A stretch of 64,000 nucleotides of DNA from Ulota crispa (taxonomy: Eukaryota; Streptophyta; Bryopsida; Orthotrichales; Orthotrichaceae), in assembly GCA_963920765.1 (NCBI GenBank), contig OY987243.1:29077060-29141059 (forward strand). Reading direction: 5' to 3'. The notes beneath the pieces were generated by a model, which did no database searches, was not told where the DNA came from, and saw only the letters and a list, made by a program, of their open reading frames with translations. The position numbers and the translations under genes are program-made. Shown one piece after another: positions 1 to 12,207 of this stretch (position 1 is its first letter; every line of letters starts with the position of its first letter).

Positions 1-2
1 GG

Positions 3-86
3 ACTCTTAAGAGCTGCAAGATGCTTGCTCAGAGTCCCAGTATGTTCACGATTGTATTAAAAGCTCATTCATATAGACGAACTTAG
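3..86 (+). CDS. possible 3'-terminal exon of a gene entering from the left edge
   Basis: A reading frame is open from base 3 to a TAG at 84-86 (27 residues, ending HSYRRT). Base composition is more mixed than in the AT-rich intergenic DNA further right, and an AATAAAA motif follows near 368. This would fit the last codons and 3' UTR of a plus-strand gene whose body lies outside the window. I do not recognise the peptide. The frame is short enough to be chance. Confidence 0.2.
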   Translation, partial: TLKSCKMLAQSPSMFTIVLKAHSYRRT

Positions 87-3000
87 ATGAACCTGGCTGC
101 CGTTCATCTTCGTAACTTGTGAGAGACTTTGAAATAAGCTCCAACTTCCTTAAATTGGAGCCTCCAGAGGTTTAGACAGTATACTTGCATGGCTGTGAAC
201 CACAGCCATGACACTGCAGCTGCCTGCACTTACTTTCCAATAATAAATATTTGTGCTCGTTTCCATCTCCAAGCTGGTGTCCATTGTCTTTCTTATGCTT
301 ACTACTACTAACGGATCATACAATAGGATGATTGTGCATGCTGTCAAATTGTTCTCATGTTTATGCAAATAAAATAGCAAGTTTCCATAAAATTAGCACT
401 ACTCTTAGTCGCACGTCTGGATTCTGTAACCGCATATATATATATATATACCAGTTGTTGCACATGTAGAGATTTGTAAGCTTCAATGTTCCAACCCTGG
501 TACTCTGAAACCCGCCATTTTCACGAACATGACCACAATTGCTTGATTCTATGATCTCTATTCCTGCTTGAGCTTTTGCGTTAATGCTAAAGAATTTCTC
601 AGAGAGTATTGATTTTTCTCTATATTTTCAAAAATGCGTTCATCCAGTATGTTGTCAGTGTACACCAACCGTATTCTTCTTGCACCGTCGTGACGTATAC
701 GCACTCCAAGCTCTCGCGATCAGTGAATGTGCTGCTGAAATGGCTGAAGACCAGACACAGCGGTAATGCGATAAAATTGTATCCTATCGAGAGCGAGATC
801 GAATGATCAGTCCATATATCTCTTCCATTGATTCCTGTACGTCTTCACTCTTTTCATGCTAATTTAAACTAAGCCTGGAGAACTAGGGAAAGAAATGATT
901 GTGTCAAACGTTGCAGCTTTGTGCTCACCGCTCTAAGGTCAACTGCGTCAGGAAGGCTGGTACCAAAAAGAATCGAGAGAGAACCTGGCTGCACGGTGCT
1001 GTTTTATTGTTGCCCAGGATGTACGCAATTGTTTTGTGTATCGTCGTTATTGCTATGGAGTAGGGCCTACAACCGGTACTATACCGCGCGTAAGAGGACG
1101 TACGTACTTACTATACGTGAACATTTGTTTAACTAAAAAATTCAAAAAAATTCAAATTAGAGTTGAGGCGGGAGTTGAGAAGGACAATTGGCGGGAACAA
1201 GGAGGTTTGCCCGCATATAGTGTTGGATCTGCCTAAGCCTGTGCAGCTTAATATGTTGTTGCTTGTTTGTGTAGAAGAGATGTTCGTAGAGTACTTCGAG
1301 CTGCTTAAGATCGAGTTTTCTAATTTGAGAGGTGTGTGTTGCATTGCTGGTCTTCTGTCCCTTGCACGCCGACCCGACCACTTCAACGGCTCCCGAGGTT
1401 CAAGCTTAATATTCCAAGAGTAAAAGACGAAGGACGCTACAGTGGCTTCGAATTTCGGTTAGAGGAGCACGAAGCGCCTGGAGAGCCAATTAAAGCATCT
1501 GCATCAATTGTTTGTACTGGTACGACCTGTAGCTATGCCGCAGATTGAAACAGTGTCGTCAGTAGTAGCTTCTGATGCAAGTAAAGTTAAATGTGATACC
1601 AGCGATAGCATCCTTGATTATCTCGGTAACGCAGCTATAATTAATGATCTGAGCGTCATTAAAGGGAATGAATCTTGTGGCTACAGAATAGCACAGTGTG
1701 CGGGGATTTTGAGCTCCTTCGGCAAAAAGTGTATTTCATACTATAAATATATTTTTTTAAAGATTTTTGATCGGTTTTTAGCCTGAAGTTTATAAATTGC
1801 AAACGGTTTTTACTCAATCGGTTAACAATAAACTAGCGGTCGGTTCTTCCCGGACCTTGAGATACACCGGCTATTCGCTATATACTTACACTAAAATCAG
1901 AAATTTTCAGACGATAAGTTTAGATTTCAATCGGTTTTTTGCACATTTCGTTCGGCTGACTTTCTGTTGTTTTCGGCTCTGTCGGTTCATTGGTCCTGAT
2001 GCTAACCTACTATACTTGGAATCGCAAAATATGGTTTCGACTTTCGTGGTTTCTCTGTTGAACGATACCGGATAAGCTGTGTGTGTCCCTGACAAGTGTG
2101 ACAACAGCCAATCTCCATGCGCTTTAAATACTGCTTTCTGTGACTCAATCGGGTGCTCATGAAGCCACCGGCAAGTGCAGAGTGTACAGCATTCGCTTAA
2201 CTTACAGCGCAGGAAAAGTAGTAAGGACATCGAGCCAAGCATTTGCAGACCCGTGGCGCGCACTGCTACAACTCCGACAAAGACGACTTCAAGCTCACGG
2301 TCCTTCAGGTGCAGACGTCGTCTCTTTCTGTTTAATTATCAGGTAATCAACATGCAGGCTCTTGTTTAACCTTATCTCTATCATCACTCTTAATCTCATG
2401 CGGAGCTAGGGCAATCATAAGACAACAAAGGCTTTCTGACTTGCGATTTTGCTTCAAGAAGAGAGTCAAAGAACATCGTACCTGTCTCTTGTCAATAGCC
2501 GCATCTGGTGAGCTCAACCTGTCTTTTTCAAAATTCAAACCCTCGAGCTAACCAAAAACTACGTGGATCTTCATATTTTACGAAACATTTTTCTCCTTAT
2601 TTCATGCTCTAACGCTCTATCGACATGTTGAAAAGCTCACAGCAAACTCTCATCAATTTTCTTGTAAGGATTTGCATATTAATGAACCCTGTGTACTAAC
2701 AGGGAAATGTGACAGAGGGAAAAATCAGAGAAGAAATAGACAGAAAGGTTTAACTGCTCACAGGGAAATGTGAAGAATTCCTGAAACTGAATTAACAAAA
2801 GTTTGCTGTGGATCTGTTTAGGCTGGACGGGAATTGCTTGCACTACGAGCTTGTTCCGGAAGCAGAAGAGTCATCATCGACCGGTCACAGTAAGTTGTCT
2901 TTCCTGGCTGGCCGCTTTCATTGTCAAGTGGAGAGGTACATCATCTTGATCGTGATTGTCAAACCCTAGCTAGCACGACGTTCGTACATAAATGCATATT

Positions 3001-3587
3001 GCGGTTTTCTCGAGAAGGAATTGTTTCTGTTTCGTTGTCGTGTGACCGATCGAGAGCGGGTGAAGACCTTTGATGAGTTTGATCGTTTTGTGCATAATCG
3101 TCTTGAATGGAGGGACGTACTCCCATGTGCACCAAGCCTCTGACGGATAGCGCCCCGCTCGAGTGCCTGCTGCATGCTCATCATCATCTTCTGTCTGTCT
3201 GCGTGCATCTCTTCAATTCCCTTCCAACCTGGCTGTTAATGGTTCACAGCTGGTTGATTTGTGTGTGAGTTCTTACGTTCGTCATGATCCTGACGTCCTG
3301 AGACAGTGAGTGAACTCATGGCTAGCTCCTCGCCTTCTCAGAATGGTTTTGATGAGTCTCCATCGAATCCGAAGTCTTTAAGTGTAGGACTGCGCAAAAC
3401 CCTGCTTGCATTGTTTGCCTGGACGGCTGGACCCTGCCCCAGAGTGGCATAGTCCCATACCTGCAGCAGTGAGGGCGCCTGTCCCTTCGATTCTCTCCTC
3501 CCTATTTTTCTCATATTTAGGTCAACTGCCCAGACATATTTCTGACTTGAGGGTACGGTGGGGCAGTGATCCCAAATATGATTTTCA
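87..3587. other. unassigned region with scattered exon-like ORFs
   Basis: No gene could be assembled. Several plus-strand stretches look coding-like but match no family I know: about 1396-1545 (contains GFEFRLEEHEAPGEP), 2175-2310 (contains NLQRRKSSKDIEPS) and 2822-2890 (contains LDGNCLHYELVPEAEE, followed by a TAAGT-type donor-like sequence). A short (AT)n tract lies at about 434-450. Bases 1767-2000 share a repeat with the glyoxal oxidase intron near 39870-39990. The region could hold degenerate gene fragments or poorly conserved exons. Confidence 0.35.
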
Positions 3588-3893
3588 TCAGTGTTTTTTT
3601 TTTTTTTTTTTTTGTGGCGATTTGGAGCAGGAAAGCACCAATTTTTTTGACTGGCTACAAGCTTATAGAAAAAAAAACATGATTATTTGGATGAAATTGT
3701 CAAAAAAAACTTCAAATAAACAAAAATCTTCGATGAAATCGCAAAATTGTGGATGAAAACTAAATTATAGATTATGTGCTAATGTGATATTTTCTATCCA
3801 ATATTTGGAGGAATGTTGAAATTTGGAGCACCACTATAACATTTCAAATCGCCAGTTTGGCACTTATTAAAAAATGAAAAAAAAAACCTAGCT
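3588..3893 (+). mobile_element. degenerate copy of the CAGGGC hAT-like MITE family
   Basis: The right two thirds resemble the better-preserved copies at 8061-8357 and 8861-9153. Shared features are a GATGAAAT motif, GTGATATTTTCTATCCAA, GAATGTTGAAATTTG and CACCACTATAACATTT. The right end reads AAAAAACCTAG, as in the 8861-9153 copy. The left end is a long poly-T run with no clear target duplication. Confidence 0.55.
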
Positions 3894-5989
3894 CAAGTGG
3901 CCGAAACACTGCTAAACAAGTAAAAAGCTAAAGTTTTCGAATTGAACACTGTAAAGTTCAAAAGTTTTTTTTAGCGGCATAAATTTTTTTGGTTGCAGAT
4001 CACTGCCGTGGGGTCATCAGTTCATCACCAGCAATGTTCGTGAAGAACCGGCATTTACTGTCAACAGATTGAAATTGCAAAAAGACTGGTAGAGTTAAAA
4101 ACCACCGGCTAAAAATCTGGTCAGATTTTGCAATAAATTATGTGTAGTGGCATGACATTATAACCAACAATTATTGGGTCAAACAAGAAATACTAAGGCA
4201 CAACACTTATAGTCATATACTCATTTGCTCAAAAGTAATTCCACCATCAAGCAGGATAAATTTTAAGTTTTATCTTGGTGAACTCAAATTTTTGATAACT
4301 TTTTTTTAAACAAAGATTTGGGCTAACCACTTGGATTGGGAGTTGTTGGTTATAAGTGTCATGCACTGTATAGTACATTACATTACAAATATAGGAAATA
4401 TCTGTTGCAATCTAATGAAAAATCGGTGTTAATGTGAAATGCTAGATTTTAGCTGCTGAAACTAAAATTTCTCCTCAAATGCTCATCACAATTGTTATGT
4501 AGGCATAGGGTTGATATTGTTGTTGTGTGGAGATTCAGCATTAAAAGAACACTTTGTACATATAGTGCAAGACAGCAAGACATTGTAAAGCAACAAAGAC
4601 CTAACAACCATATTAGCTATTTATTGTACTCCTCAATAAGTTGAAACTATTAGTAACTTTAGTCAAGAAGGTCTTAAGATAAAAGTTACAAAAACATATT
4701 GGAGTTTTAGTTTGCCAAAACAAAAATTATAGACATTCAAAATCTTTTACTGTTTGATCTTTTTGACCAAAAAGTTGTTGGTTTATGGTAGCTTGTAATA
4801 GACAAGGTTGATAACAATCATGTTGTAATTGAATGATCAATAGAGTAACAATTGATTGAAAATCAGTTGTCCTCCTAATGTACACAAGAAGATTTAAGAA
4901 ATTTGAAGATACATTAATGGTATAATTGTTTTAAAGGATTTTAATTCATAAAAATCCTTGAATATTACTTTCATAAAATTGATGTATTCAACACGTTCTC
5001 TGTCTTGCAATATCAAGCCCATTGAAAATTTTGTCTTCCAATGATTGGTCCACTGGATTCATGATTTTTTTAGTAGTTTTGACTTTTGAGTAGGTTGTCC
5101 TGAGGCTTATTGAACTCGTTTTTAGGTTGCAATGAGCACATACAATGTTTGTTGATGTTTGTGTTGATAAGAATATTGTACTCTTGTGAATGATATTTTT
5201 TACATTATGATCAACAAAATTAGAATAATAAAACACTTAAGTGCCAATTTTTTGCAAGATATGTAATTTCCAAAGAACCTATTATTGAAAAATAGAGGGA
5301 GTACGTTATGTCATCAAAATACAGTATAAATTTTATATGTCATAGAATTTGCAAGGACCATAAGTCCATAACTAATAACAAATAAAGAAGACAAAGGGAG
5401 AGGCCATGTTGAATTTGTTTAAACATTGGGATATCTTCTAATTTTTGTCAACACACTTGGAGACTTCTTGATGTTTTACCTAACTATAGGAAAATCTCAT
5501 GAAGTTTCACCTTATTTTTTCTTGTTTTATATATTTTTGTTCAAATAATTAAGAAATCTTCTTACCTTTTGCATAGTCAATAATCATATTTATAATTTTA
5601 TATGCATAGATCTTGGTTACAGTTGACTATTATATTAAAAATGAAACAAGTAGTGATGAATCATTAAGAAGTGTATGAAATCAAGTTTTAATGTGCCAAA
5701 AATATACCTATAAAGTATAGAAAGGCATAGATTCCAAATATATAACTCTTATTTTATTGGTAGAAAATAGCAACATTAAACTGCATTGAGTTTCGTTTGA
5801 CAGAAATTGTATTATTGAAATTTCTGCATAGAATATTTGGATTTTCTCCTTTGGTTCTTACAAAAAATTAAGAGAGTTGCTCTGAACTTTTTTTTATAAA
5901 AAATATAAAAACTTTGTTAAGACTTATTGATAAAGTATTTCTGTGATTCCCACGTAAGTCCCAAATCGACTTCATTTACACTCTCCTTT
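3894..5989. other. gene-free AT-rich DNA
   Basis: No conserved coding segment, tRNA or intact element was recognised. A minus-strand open stretch at 4988-5236 (82 codons) has no family resemblance that I can see and is probably chance or old transposon debris. Confidence 0.4.
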
Positions 5990-6944
5990 TTAAAACCCTA
6001 AATGACCAAGTCCTTTTTTCTTTGAAAATCACTGAAAACTGTCACTTTTGGGGGAATGAGTATTAATGCAGGAAAAAAAGTTTTTTTGGAAATTCAACTG
6101 TAAGATCTTGCCCTAGACTGTGGGAGGTACTTGTGGAAAAAAATTCAGCTCATTCTAGAAGTAGAGGAGTGAGATATTGACATTTGAAGTGAAAAAAAAA
6201 GTTTTTTCCCTTGCTGCTCAAAAATTTCAGAAGCCTTTGACGGCTCTTATATCAAAAAAATTGCTCGCAAAGTTGAGGTTTATTTTTCCCATGTAGAAGA
6301 CCAAATTAGGTAAATGTGGGAGAATTTTCAAATGAAACGGAGGTGTGGATCATACTTTGTAAAATCCTGCAATGCCGTAATGCCATGAAATTTGCATATA
6401 CACATGGCAAGATTGGAGGATTTAAGTAAAATTGAGAAATATGAATTACTTTGATCCAAATGGTGAAAACCAAGGAATCTTGGTCTACTACAACTTGGGA
6501 AAAAAAAAAGGTCAAAAAAAAAAACACAAAGAGCTCAAAAAAGGAAAGCAACAAATTTTATAAGTGGCAAAAAGAATGGAGGTTTGGGAGTCCCATGTCT
6601 ACCCGCAAACTAAAACTTCTCATAACTTTCATCTCATCAATCAAAATTGAATGATTCAAAGATTCCCACATTTGTATAAATCTAAAGAACCAGTTTCAGA
6701 TTTTTATTTTAAAAAACTGCAATTTTGAATTTTTTTGGGCTGCCCAATCTTTGCCTTTTTCATAAATTCATGCATAACTTCTTCAGTAAATGTGAGAATG
6801 AAGAAAAAGTTAAATGCCCTCGTAGATCTTTGAGTTGCCCACCTTCAATAAAAGTTTCAAAAAATCACAAAAAGTAGATTAGCTATAGGTACATGCCTGA
6901 AATCCATTTGTCCCTGATGGGACAGTTGGTCCCTTTGAGGTTAA
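5990..6944. mobile_element. TTAA-flanked TIR element, family A copy 1
   Basis: The left end is TTAA followed by AACCCTAAATGACC. The right end is GGTCCCTTTGAGG followed by TTAA (6941-6944). Internal sequence matches the copies at 50917-51840 and 61743-62685 along its length: CACTTTTGGGGGAATGAG, GTTGAGGTTTATTTTTCCC, CATGTAGAAGACCAA and ATAACTTTCATCTCAT. No transposase ORF is present, so it is non-autonomous. The short open frames inside it are shadows. Confidence 0.7.
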
Positions 6945-8052
6945 TAAAATATTCTACTATATATAATTAATTAAAGCCATATTCAAATTTAAGATGAGTT
7001 TTTTTTTTTCCTTTTTTTATATCCCGATTTTATATTGAATTCCTACATTAGTTGTTACTAGAATTTTATATAGAATGCATCTTAATACATTCGGATTGTT
7101 CCATAAAAGAATGGAGCCCAAAAGTTTGTTGTTGAAGAAAGTGGAGTCTCACTTTTGCCAATATCACTATTTCCCCTTCTTCTAGGTTGTTGCCTATGAT
7201 AAGATACAACGCAATAATTGTGCAATTGTTACTTATAACAAAAGCATAATGAGATATTTGCTAAATTATTGTCTATGACAAAGACATAATGCAATGTTTG
7301 TGAAGCATGGACTCCATCTTCCTGAAAACAAACTCTCAGGCCCCACTCCCACTAAACTAACAAATCCATTTGTTATTGCCATGATTCAAAATGTTTATTC
7401 TGGAGTGTCTAAGAATAATTGCAAATAAAAAAACACAAACAGAATCTAAAAGCACTGGAAAGTTTCAAAATCCCACTAGTTGAAAGGTTTCATTTGATAA
7501 TTCCCGGCTATTGGGGTCACGTGGAATAACCTCATTTTTTTGCTTGGAACGGGGAATACATTCTGGGAATATACATTTGCTTGACCCATTCTCTCACAAG
7601 TTCCACAAAAGTATCTAAAAAACAATTTTGGGAACTCACGTCCAAAACAAAAACAAACTCTCCTTACAAAAACGCATGGTGCATAAAAAAAAATTGGAAA
7701 GACCTCAAAGCAACTCAAATACGTCCGTACATACGATCGCAAAGGGCTTTATTGACGTTCCAGGGTTAAATGTGCCAGTGTAAATGGACACTCAAACTGC
7801 AGGTTTCACAAAAGAGTCCATTTTCCAAATTTCACTTTTGTTGTATTTGGTCACTAATCCAGTGAGCCAAGTGCTCAAGGTCATGCAACACCAAAATAAA
7901 CCAGCACTTTGTAAAAAAGCAAGTAGCAACCTCTACTTCTTTGAGTAAAAATATGTTTTTTAGATTTTTACTCTCAAATTTTTTTGCTTCGTTGAAGAGT
8001 GACTATTTGTAATCTTCACAAACCAATATCTCCAACCTTCTGCTCTTGAATG
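6945..8052. other. gene-free region with repeat debris
   Basis: No supported gene. A sequence ending ACGTTCCAGGGTTAA at about 7752-7766, preceded by CAAAGGGCTTT, matches the right terminus of the TTAA family also seen at 32140-32183 and 31030-31055. The other end of this copy was not identified. The open frames at 7476-7769 lie over this repeat. Confidence 0.45.
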
Positions 8053-8060
8053 GTGGACAG

Positions 8061-8357
8061 CAGGGCCTTTTTTTTTGGCTTTTTGGTGCCAGATTGCACC
8101 CAAAATAAATCTGGCTAAAAAACATTAAAAAAAATGCCATAAAACTTGAATGATTTCACCACTAGTCTTCAATTTTTTTTAAAAAAATTGGATGAAATCT
8201 CCAAATTGTGGATGAAAACCAAATATTAGACATATAGTATGTACTAATGTGATATTTTCTATCCAACATGTGGATGAATGTTGAAATTTGCAGCACCACT
8301 ATAACATTTTAAATAGCCACCTTCACACTTCTTAAAATATGAAAAAAAGAAGCCCTG
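8061..8357 (+). mobile_element. hAT-like MITE with perfect 8-bp target duplication
   Basis: The 297-bp element begins CAGGGCC and ends AGCCCTG. It is flanked on both sides by GTGGACAG (8053-8060 and 8358-8365). Eight-base target duplications with CAGGG termini are characteristic of the hAT superfamily. No coding capacity. It shares its body, in opposite orientation, with 8861-9153. Confidence 0.85.
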
Positions 8358-8365
8358 GTGGACAG

Positions 8366-8852
8366 GTTAGTTTTTATTAAAAAAATGCACAGAACCTTGA
8401 GCAAAGTGGTTAGCCCCCAATGTTTCTAAAAGTACCATTTACTTCTGGGGGCATATTCCCAAGCCATGCAAAGTACCACCAAAATGACCAGACATACTTG
8501 GACAGTACTGTACTGGCTGGATTTCTCTGATCTCCCATGTTTTTTGTAACATAGAATAGAATGCATAGAATTTTCCATCCACCAGCCAGTTATGAGTGGG
8601 GTATATTAATGCACGGTGCCTTCCTGCTCTGCTAGCTCTCTCTCTAAGTTACCGGTAGTCAGTCCATAGTCTCTATACTCTACCCAAGTAACCCAACCAC
8701 TCCCAAACATGATGACTCTCATCCATCTATTCATCACCATCATCATCATTAGTCCAGTCCGGAACATTACTAGCACGCATGGACAACTCCTTTATGGAAC
8801 TTGTCCATGCTGCCCGTACGCCTTGCTGACTTCCTCGTAGCCATGCAAGACC
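8366..8852. other. spacer between two inverted hAT-like MITEs
   Basis: About 490 bp of more mixed composition, including CT-rich and CAT-rich simple stretches (CATCACCATCATCATCATTA near 8730-8750). No gene recognised. Confidence 0.4.
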
Positions 8853-8860
8853 CTTCCATC

Positions 8861-9153
8861 CAGGGCTTTTTTTTTTCATTTTTTTAAGAAGTGTGAAGGT
8901 GGCGATTTAAAATGTTATAGTGGTGCTCCAAATTTCAACATTCATCCACGTATTGGATAGAAAATATCACATTAGTACGTATTACATGTCTGTAATTTGG
9001 TTTTCATCCACAATTTGGTGATTTCATCCAATTAAAAAAAAATAAAGCCTTGTGGGGATTTCATTCAATTTTTTTGGCATTTTTTTTAAAGGTTTTATAG
9101 CCAGAATTTTTTTGGGGTGCAATTTGGCACCAAAAAGCAACAAAAAAACCTAG
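8861..9153 (-). mobile_element. hAT-like MITE, inverted second copy
   Basis: It begins CAGGGCTTTTT and ends AAAAAACCTAG. It is flanked by CTTCCATC (8853-8860) and CTTCCATT (9154-9161), a 7-of-8 match. Internally it is the reverse complement of 8061-8357 (GTTATAGTGGTGC, CCACAATTTGG, GGTGCAATTTGGCACC). It is non-coding. Confidence 0.8.
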
Positions 9154-9173
9154 CTTCCATTCCTCCTACCTAA

Positions 9174-9935
9174 TTAACCCCTGAGCGCCCATGCCATTCT
9201 TACCAAAATCAAGGTTTTGTGAGACCTACAACTTTGATGCATTGTATCTTAGTCAATTGGATAATTCACAAAAAGTTACCATTGAAAACAATGGAACACC
9301 TACTTAGAAAACAACTTGCAAATTTTGGGAACAATTGACCGTGCAAGATGGGAGATTATAACACTTGATCAAACAACATGTGATGGCAAAATCTCATTTT
9401 TTGGTAAGTAGTCGCTATTTGATGATTTTTACAACATTTTATAAGCCCTGGATTCATCTTAAATTTTGTGAGCAGCAAGATCCAATTTGAATGCACACAC
9501 ATGTAAATTATTGAAGATTGCACTTTGTTTTATGTCAAGTTTTAGGGCTTCACATTACTATTGCACGGAAAACAATGACCAGCACAATTGGTGACAGTTT
9601 CCATAATAAGGGTTTAGAACATGCTTGAACCCTTGCTAACAAATTTCTAGCTACCACAGATCACACACAAAGAAGCTTGCAAGGGATGTTGATTGGTTAC
9701 AACCTGCTAAACGTTGCTTGCCACCATGCCCTATATGGTGTTTCACCCAACCAAATCTCTTGCAGCACTTGTATAACATTTGGCTTTCCTTGCCATTACT
9801 CCATTAGCACGGACAACTTGAATGCGTCCATAATTGTAGTTTATAGCAAGTTCAAAAAATTAGATCCAATGCCTCAAACAAGCCTTTGAAATCATGGAGC
9901 AATAAGATCCTATTGCTAGGGCGCTCAAGGATTAA
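9174..9935. mobile_element. TTAA-flanked TIR element, family S
   Basis: The left end is TTAA then CCCCTGAGCGCCC. The right end is GGGCGCTCAAGGA then TTAA (9932-9935). The two termini are inverted repeats of about 13 bp with one or two mismatches. It is about 754 bp between the TTAA sites. A 70-codon plus-strand frame inside shows no transposase motifs. Confidence 0.7.
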
Positions 9936-10450
9936 GGTGGAAGTACCCATACCCAATACCTTAAGCGATTTTGCAACAAACTACAAAGAGTTCAAGGCAA
10001 CAAATATTTTTCTTGTGTAGGAAGATAAGAAATATTGGGATTGCAAATTTTTCATAGTTTTATTTGCAAAACTAAAATTATCATAAAAGTTGGGAGTCAA
10101 AAAGTATTTTGAACCCATTGTCAACCTCTAGACTCATGCAATTTTGATGAAAGCCAAACAACTTTCCGCTCATTAATTCCTACTTCACTTTGGGATATGT
10201 GGCATGACTTCAATGTCTCCAACTTTGAAAAGGACAAAAGAAAGTATTCCAAAGCACCTATCCTTGCTAGGATTGGAAATAACACATCTATTGGTTGGGT
10301 ATGGGGTGTTGTTGGCTTTGGATGCTTTCACCTTAGAGCATCTCTACCATTGTTTGCCACACCTGATGTGCTCAAAAGTTTTCATCTATTTTTGAAAGGG
10401 CCCTTCATACTCCTTGATCATTACTCATGCTATTCAAAAAGGTAGCCTTG
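9936..10450 (+). repeat. dispersed repeat family D, copy 1
   Basis: This stretch is the inverted homologue of about 30195-30690 in the RBX1 intron. Both carry GATTTTGCAACAAACTA-like, GGATTGCAAATTTTTCAT-like and CCTTGAAAAGGACAAAAG-like segments and the phrase GGTTGGGTATGGGGTGTTG. Frames in the two copies give similar peptides, but they are broken and unassigned. Confidence 0.6.
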
Positions 10451-10606
10451 TACTTCAATGTGCCTCTTAAATAATCATTTGACTATTCATCAAGGGGAGT
10501 ATAAGATAAAGCTCACCAAACTTAGAATGAAGTGTTTTGAAGGGCCATTGCTAAGAATATCCTCAAACCCAACAAGTATATCAACTTTGTAACAACACTC
10601 TCTGTG

Positions 10607-10862
10607 GACAATGCTATTTTATGTGTGTAAAAAATGAGCCTATGAGTGGTGAGCCAAGTTTTGGTGAGCAAGAATCAATCTTGAGCTCAAAATCAATGAA
10701 ATAACTATAAAAAATTTAAGTTTTTCAAAAGATAGAAATTTAAAATGCACAATTATAGGGCTTGATGTACACGGTTATAGGTGAAATTGAGTATTTTGAC
10801 AAAAAAATATAGGCTCACAGTTTACGGTTCATAGATCCCCACTTACAATACAACATTCCTTT
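10607..10862 (+). mobile_element. MITE family G, copy 1
   Basis: The ends are ATGCTATTTTATG and CAATACAACATTCC, imperfect inverted repeats. The body matches 44818-45106 and, inverted, 62793-63030 (AAAATGCACAATTA, GTGAGCCAAG, AGGCTCACAG). No clear target duplication at this copy. Confidence 0.6.
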
Positions 10863-11292
10863 GCTATTGAAGCCTTTACTATTCCAACTGTTGGTTTTCA
10901 TATCCAATTCCATAAGAATTCAAAAGATACATAACAATTTGGACTAGATGTCAATTCCATTTATTTTTTAACCCTTGAAATGCTCTACAATGATGTGGCA
11001 AGTGCCCACCAATTATGAATGCTATTTCTAAAAGTTGCAAAAGTCAACGTTGCATGCTGACTTCATGAAAATTGCAACTAGCATGGAACCTAACAGCGTG
11101 TTTCAGAATCTTCTCACAATTTAGGTTATCTAAAAATATGAGTACATTTGATGAGGTTGTTTTTTGCCTACCAGGATGCATCATGTATTTATAATCACTT
11201 CTAAAAAATGAGATAAATAATGGATTTTTTGATTCTACAAAGTGTTATTTTTATGATTAAGCTTAGCAAACAAAAATCATCCCCTTTGGCAT
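10863..11292. other. gene-free AT-rich DNA
   Basis: Nothing recognised. A TTAACCCTTGAAATGCTC terminus-like sequence at about 10970 has no partner end that I could find. Confidence 0.4.
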
Positions 11293-12207
11293 TTAACCCT
11301 TTAAAGACCACACACATTTTCACAAAATCCACTAGAAACCAGGGTAATAAACTTGGATGTGTGATTGAATCAAATATGGACCTGATTTCAATAATCCAAC
11401 TGTACAAATGGGAACTACACCTTGTTTACTATAAAGTATCAAAATTTCAACTAGATTTACCATTGGAGTTGAAATATTATAATGATTGAGTGAGTTGTAG
11501 GTGGAAAATCTCTAGTTTTTGTGCTTGTGTGGTTTTGGATGTTACTACTTCATACAAGATTTGTTTAAGAAGAGCCTTATATTTCTAAAAACTAGAGTTT
11601 CTCAACTTTCCAATGAGACCAAATTCACACAAAATGGATAAAAATAGCAATCACAAGGTATAGCTAAGTGGACAAAAAGGATAAAAAATCCCACTTTGTT
11701 TGCTACCCAAAAACAATTTTATTAGAAATTTGATAAATGCTATGGAAAATCCAATCACTGAATATAATAAAGAATTGGCCTTAAATGTAGGACAAGAAAT
11801 TTTTACTATGAAATGATAGCACCATTTCAATAGATCTTCAGATATTACAATTATACTACTACCGTATAGAAAAACAATACAAGTGTATTTCTTGAGGAAT
11901 TTGAAAATTTGTAGGATTGCACAATTGAAATTTGACATTCTTCTTGGATGTTTGATGTATTGTGTTGTTGCTTTGATCCATCTTTGACCAAATATGAGTA
12001 CATATTTTGAGGCCATGCCATATAAACATCATTATTTATCAAATCACATGCTTGATTTTATTGTTTTTTTATTTGGTTGGATGCAAAATTCTTGTGAGCA
12101 CAAGCGTTCTTCGAGATCGGTTTCCAAATTATTGAACAATTTTACTCTACAAGCCAAAAACTACTCTCCCGAACCAAAATATGGTTCGGTGGTCTCTAAA
12201 GGGTTAA
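11293..12207. mobile_element. TTAA-flanked TIR element, family P
   Basis: The left end is TTAACCCTTTAAAGACCAC. The right end reads GTGGTCTCTAAAGGGTTAA. After reverse complementing, the 19-bp ends differ at one base. A subterminal hairpin (CCGAACC...GGTTCGG) lies at about 12169-12190. Open frames inside (11651-12016 minus, 121 codons) show no transposase signature, so it is taken as non-autonomous. Confidence 0.8.
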
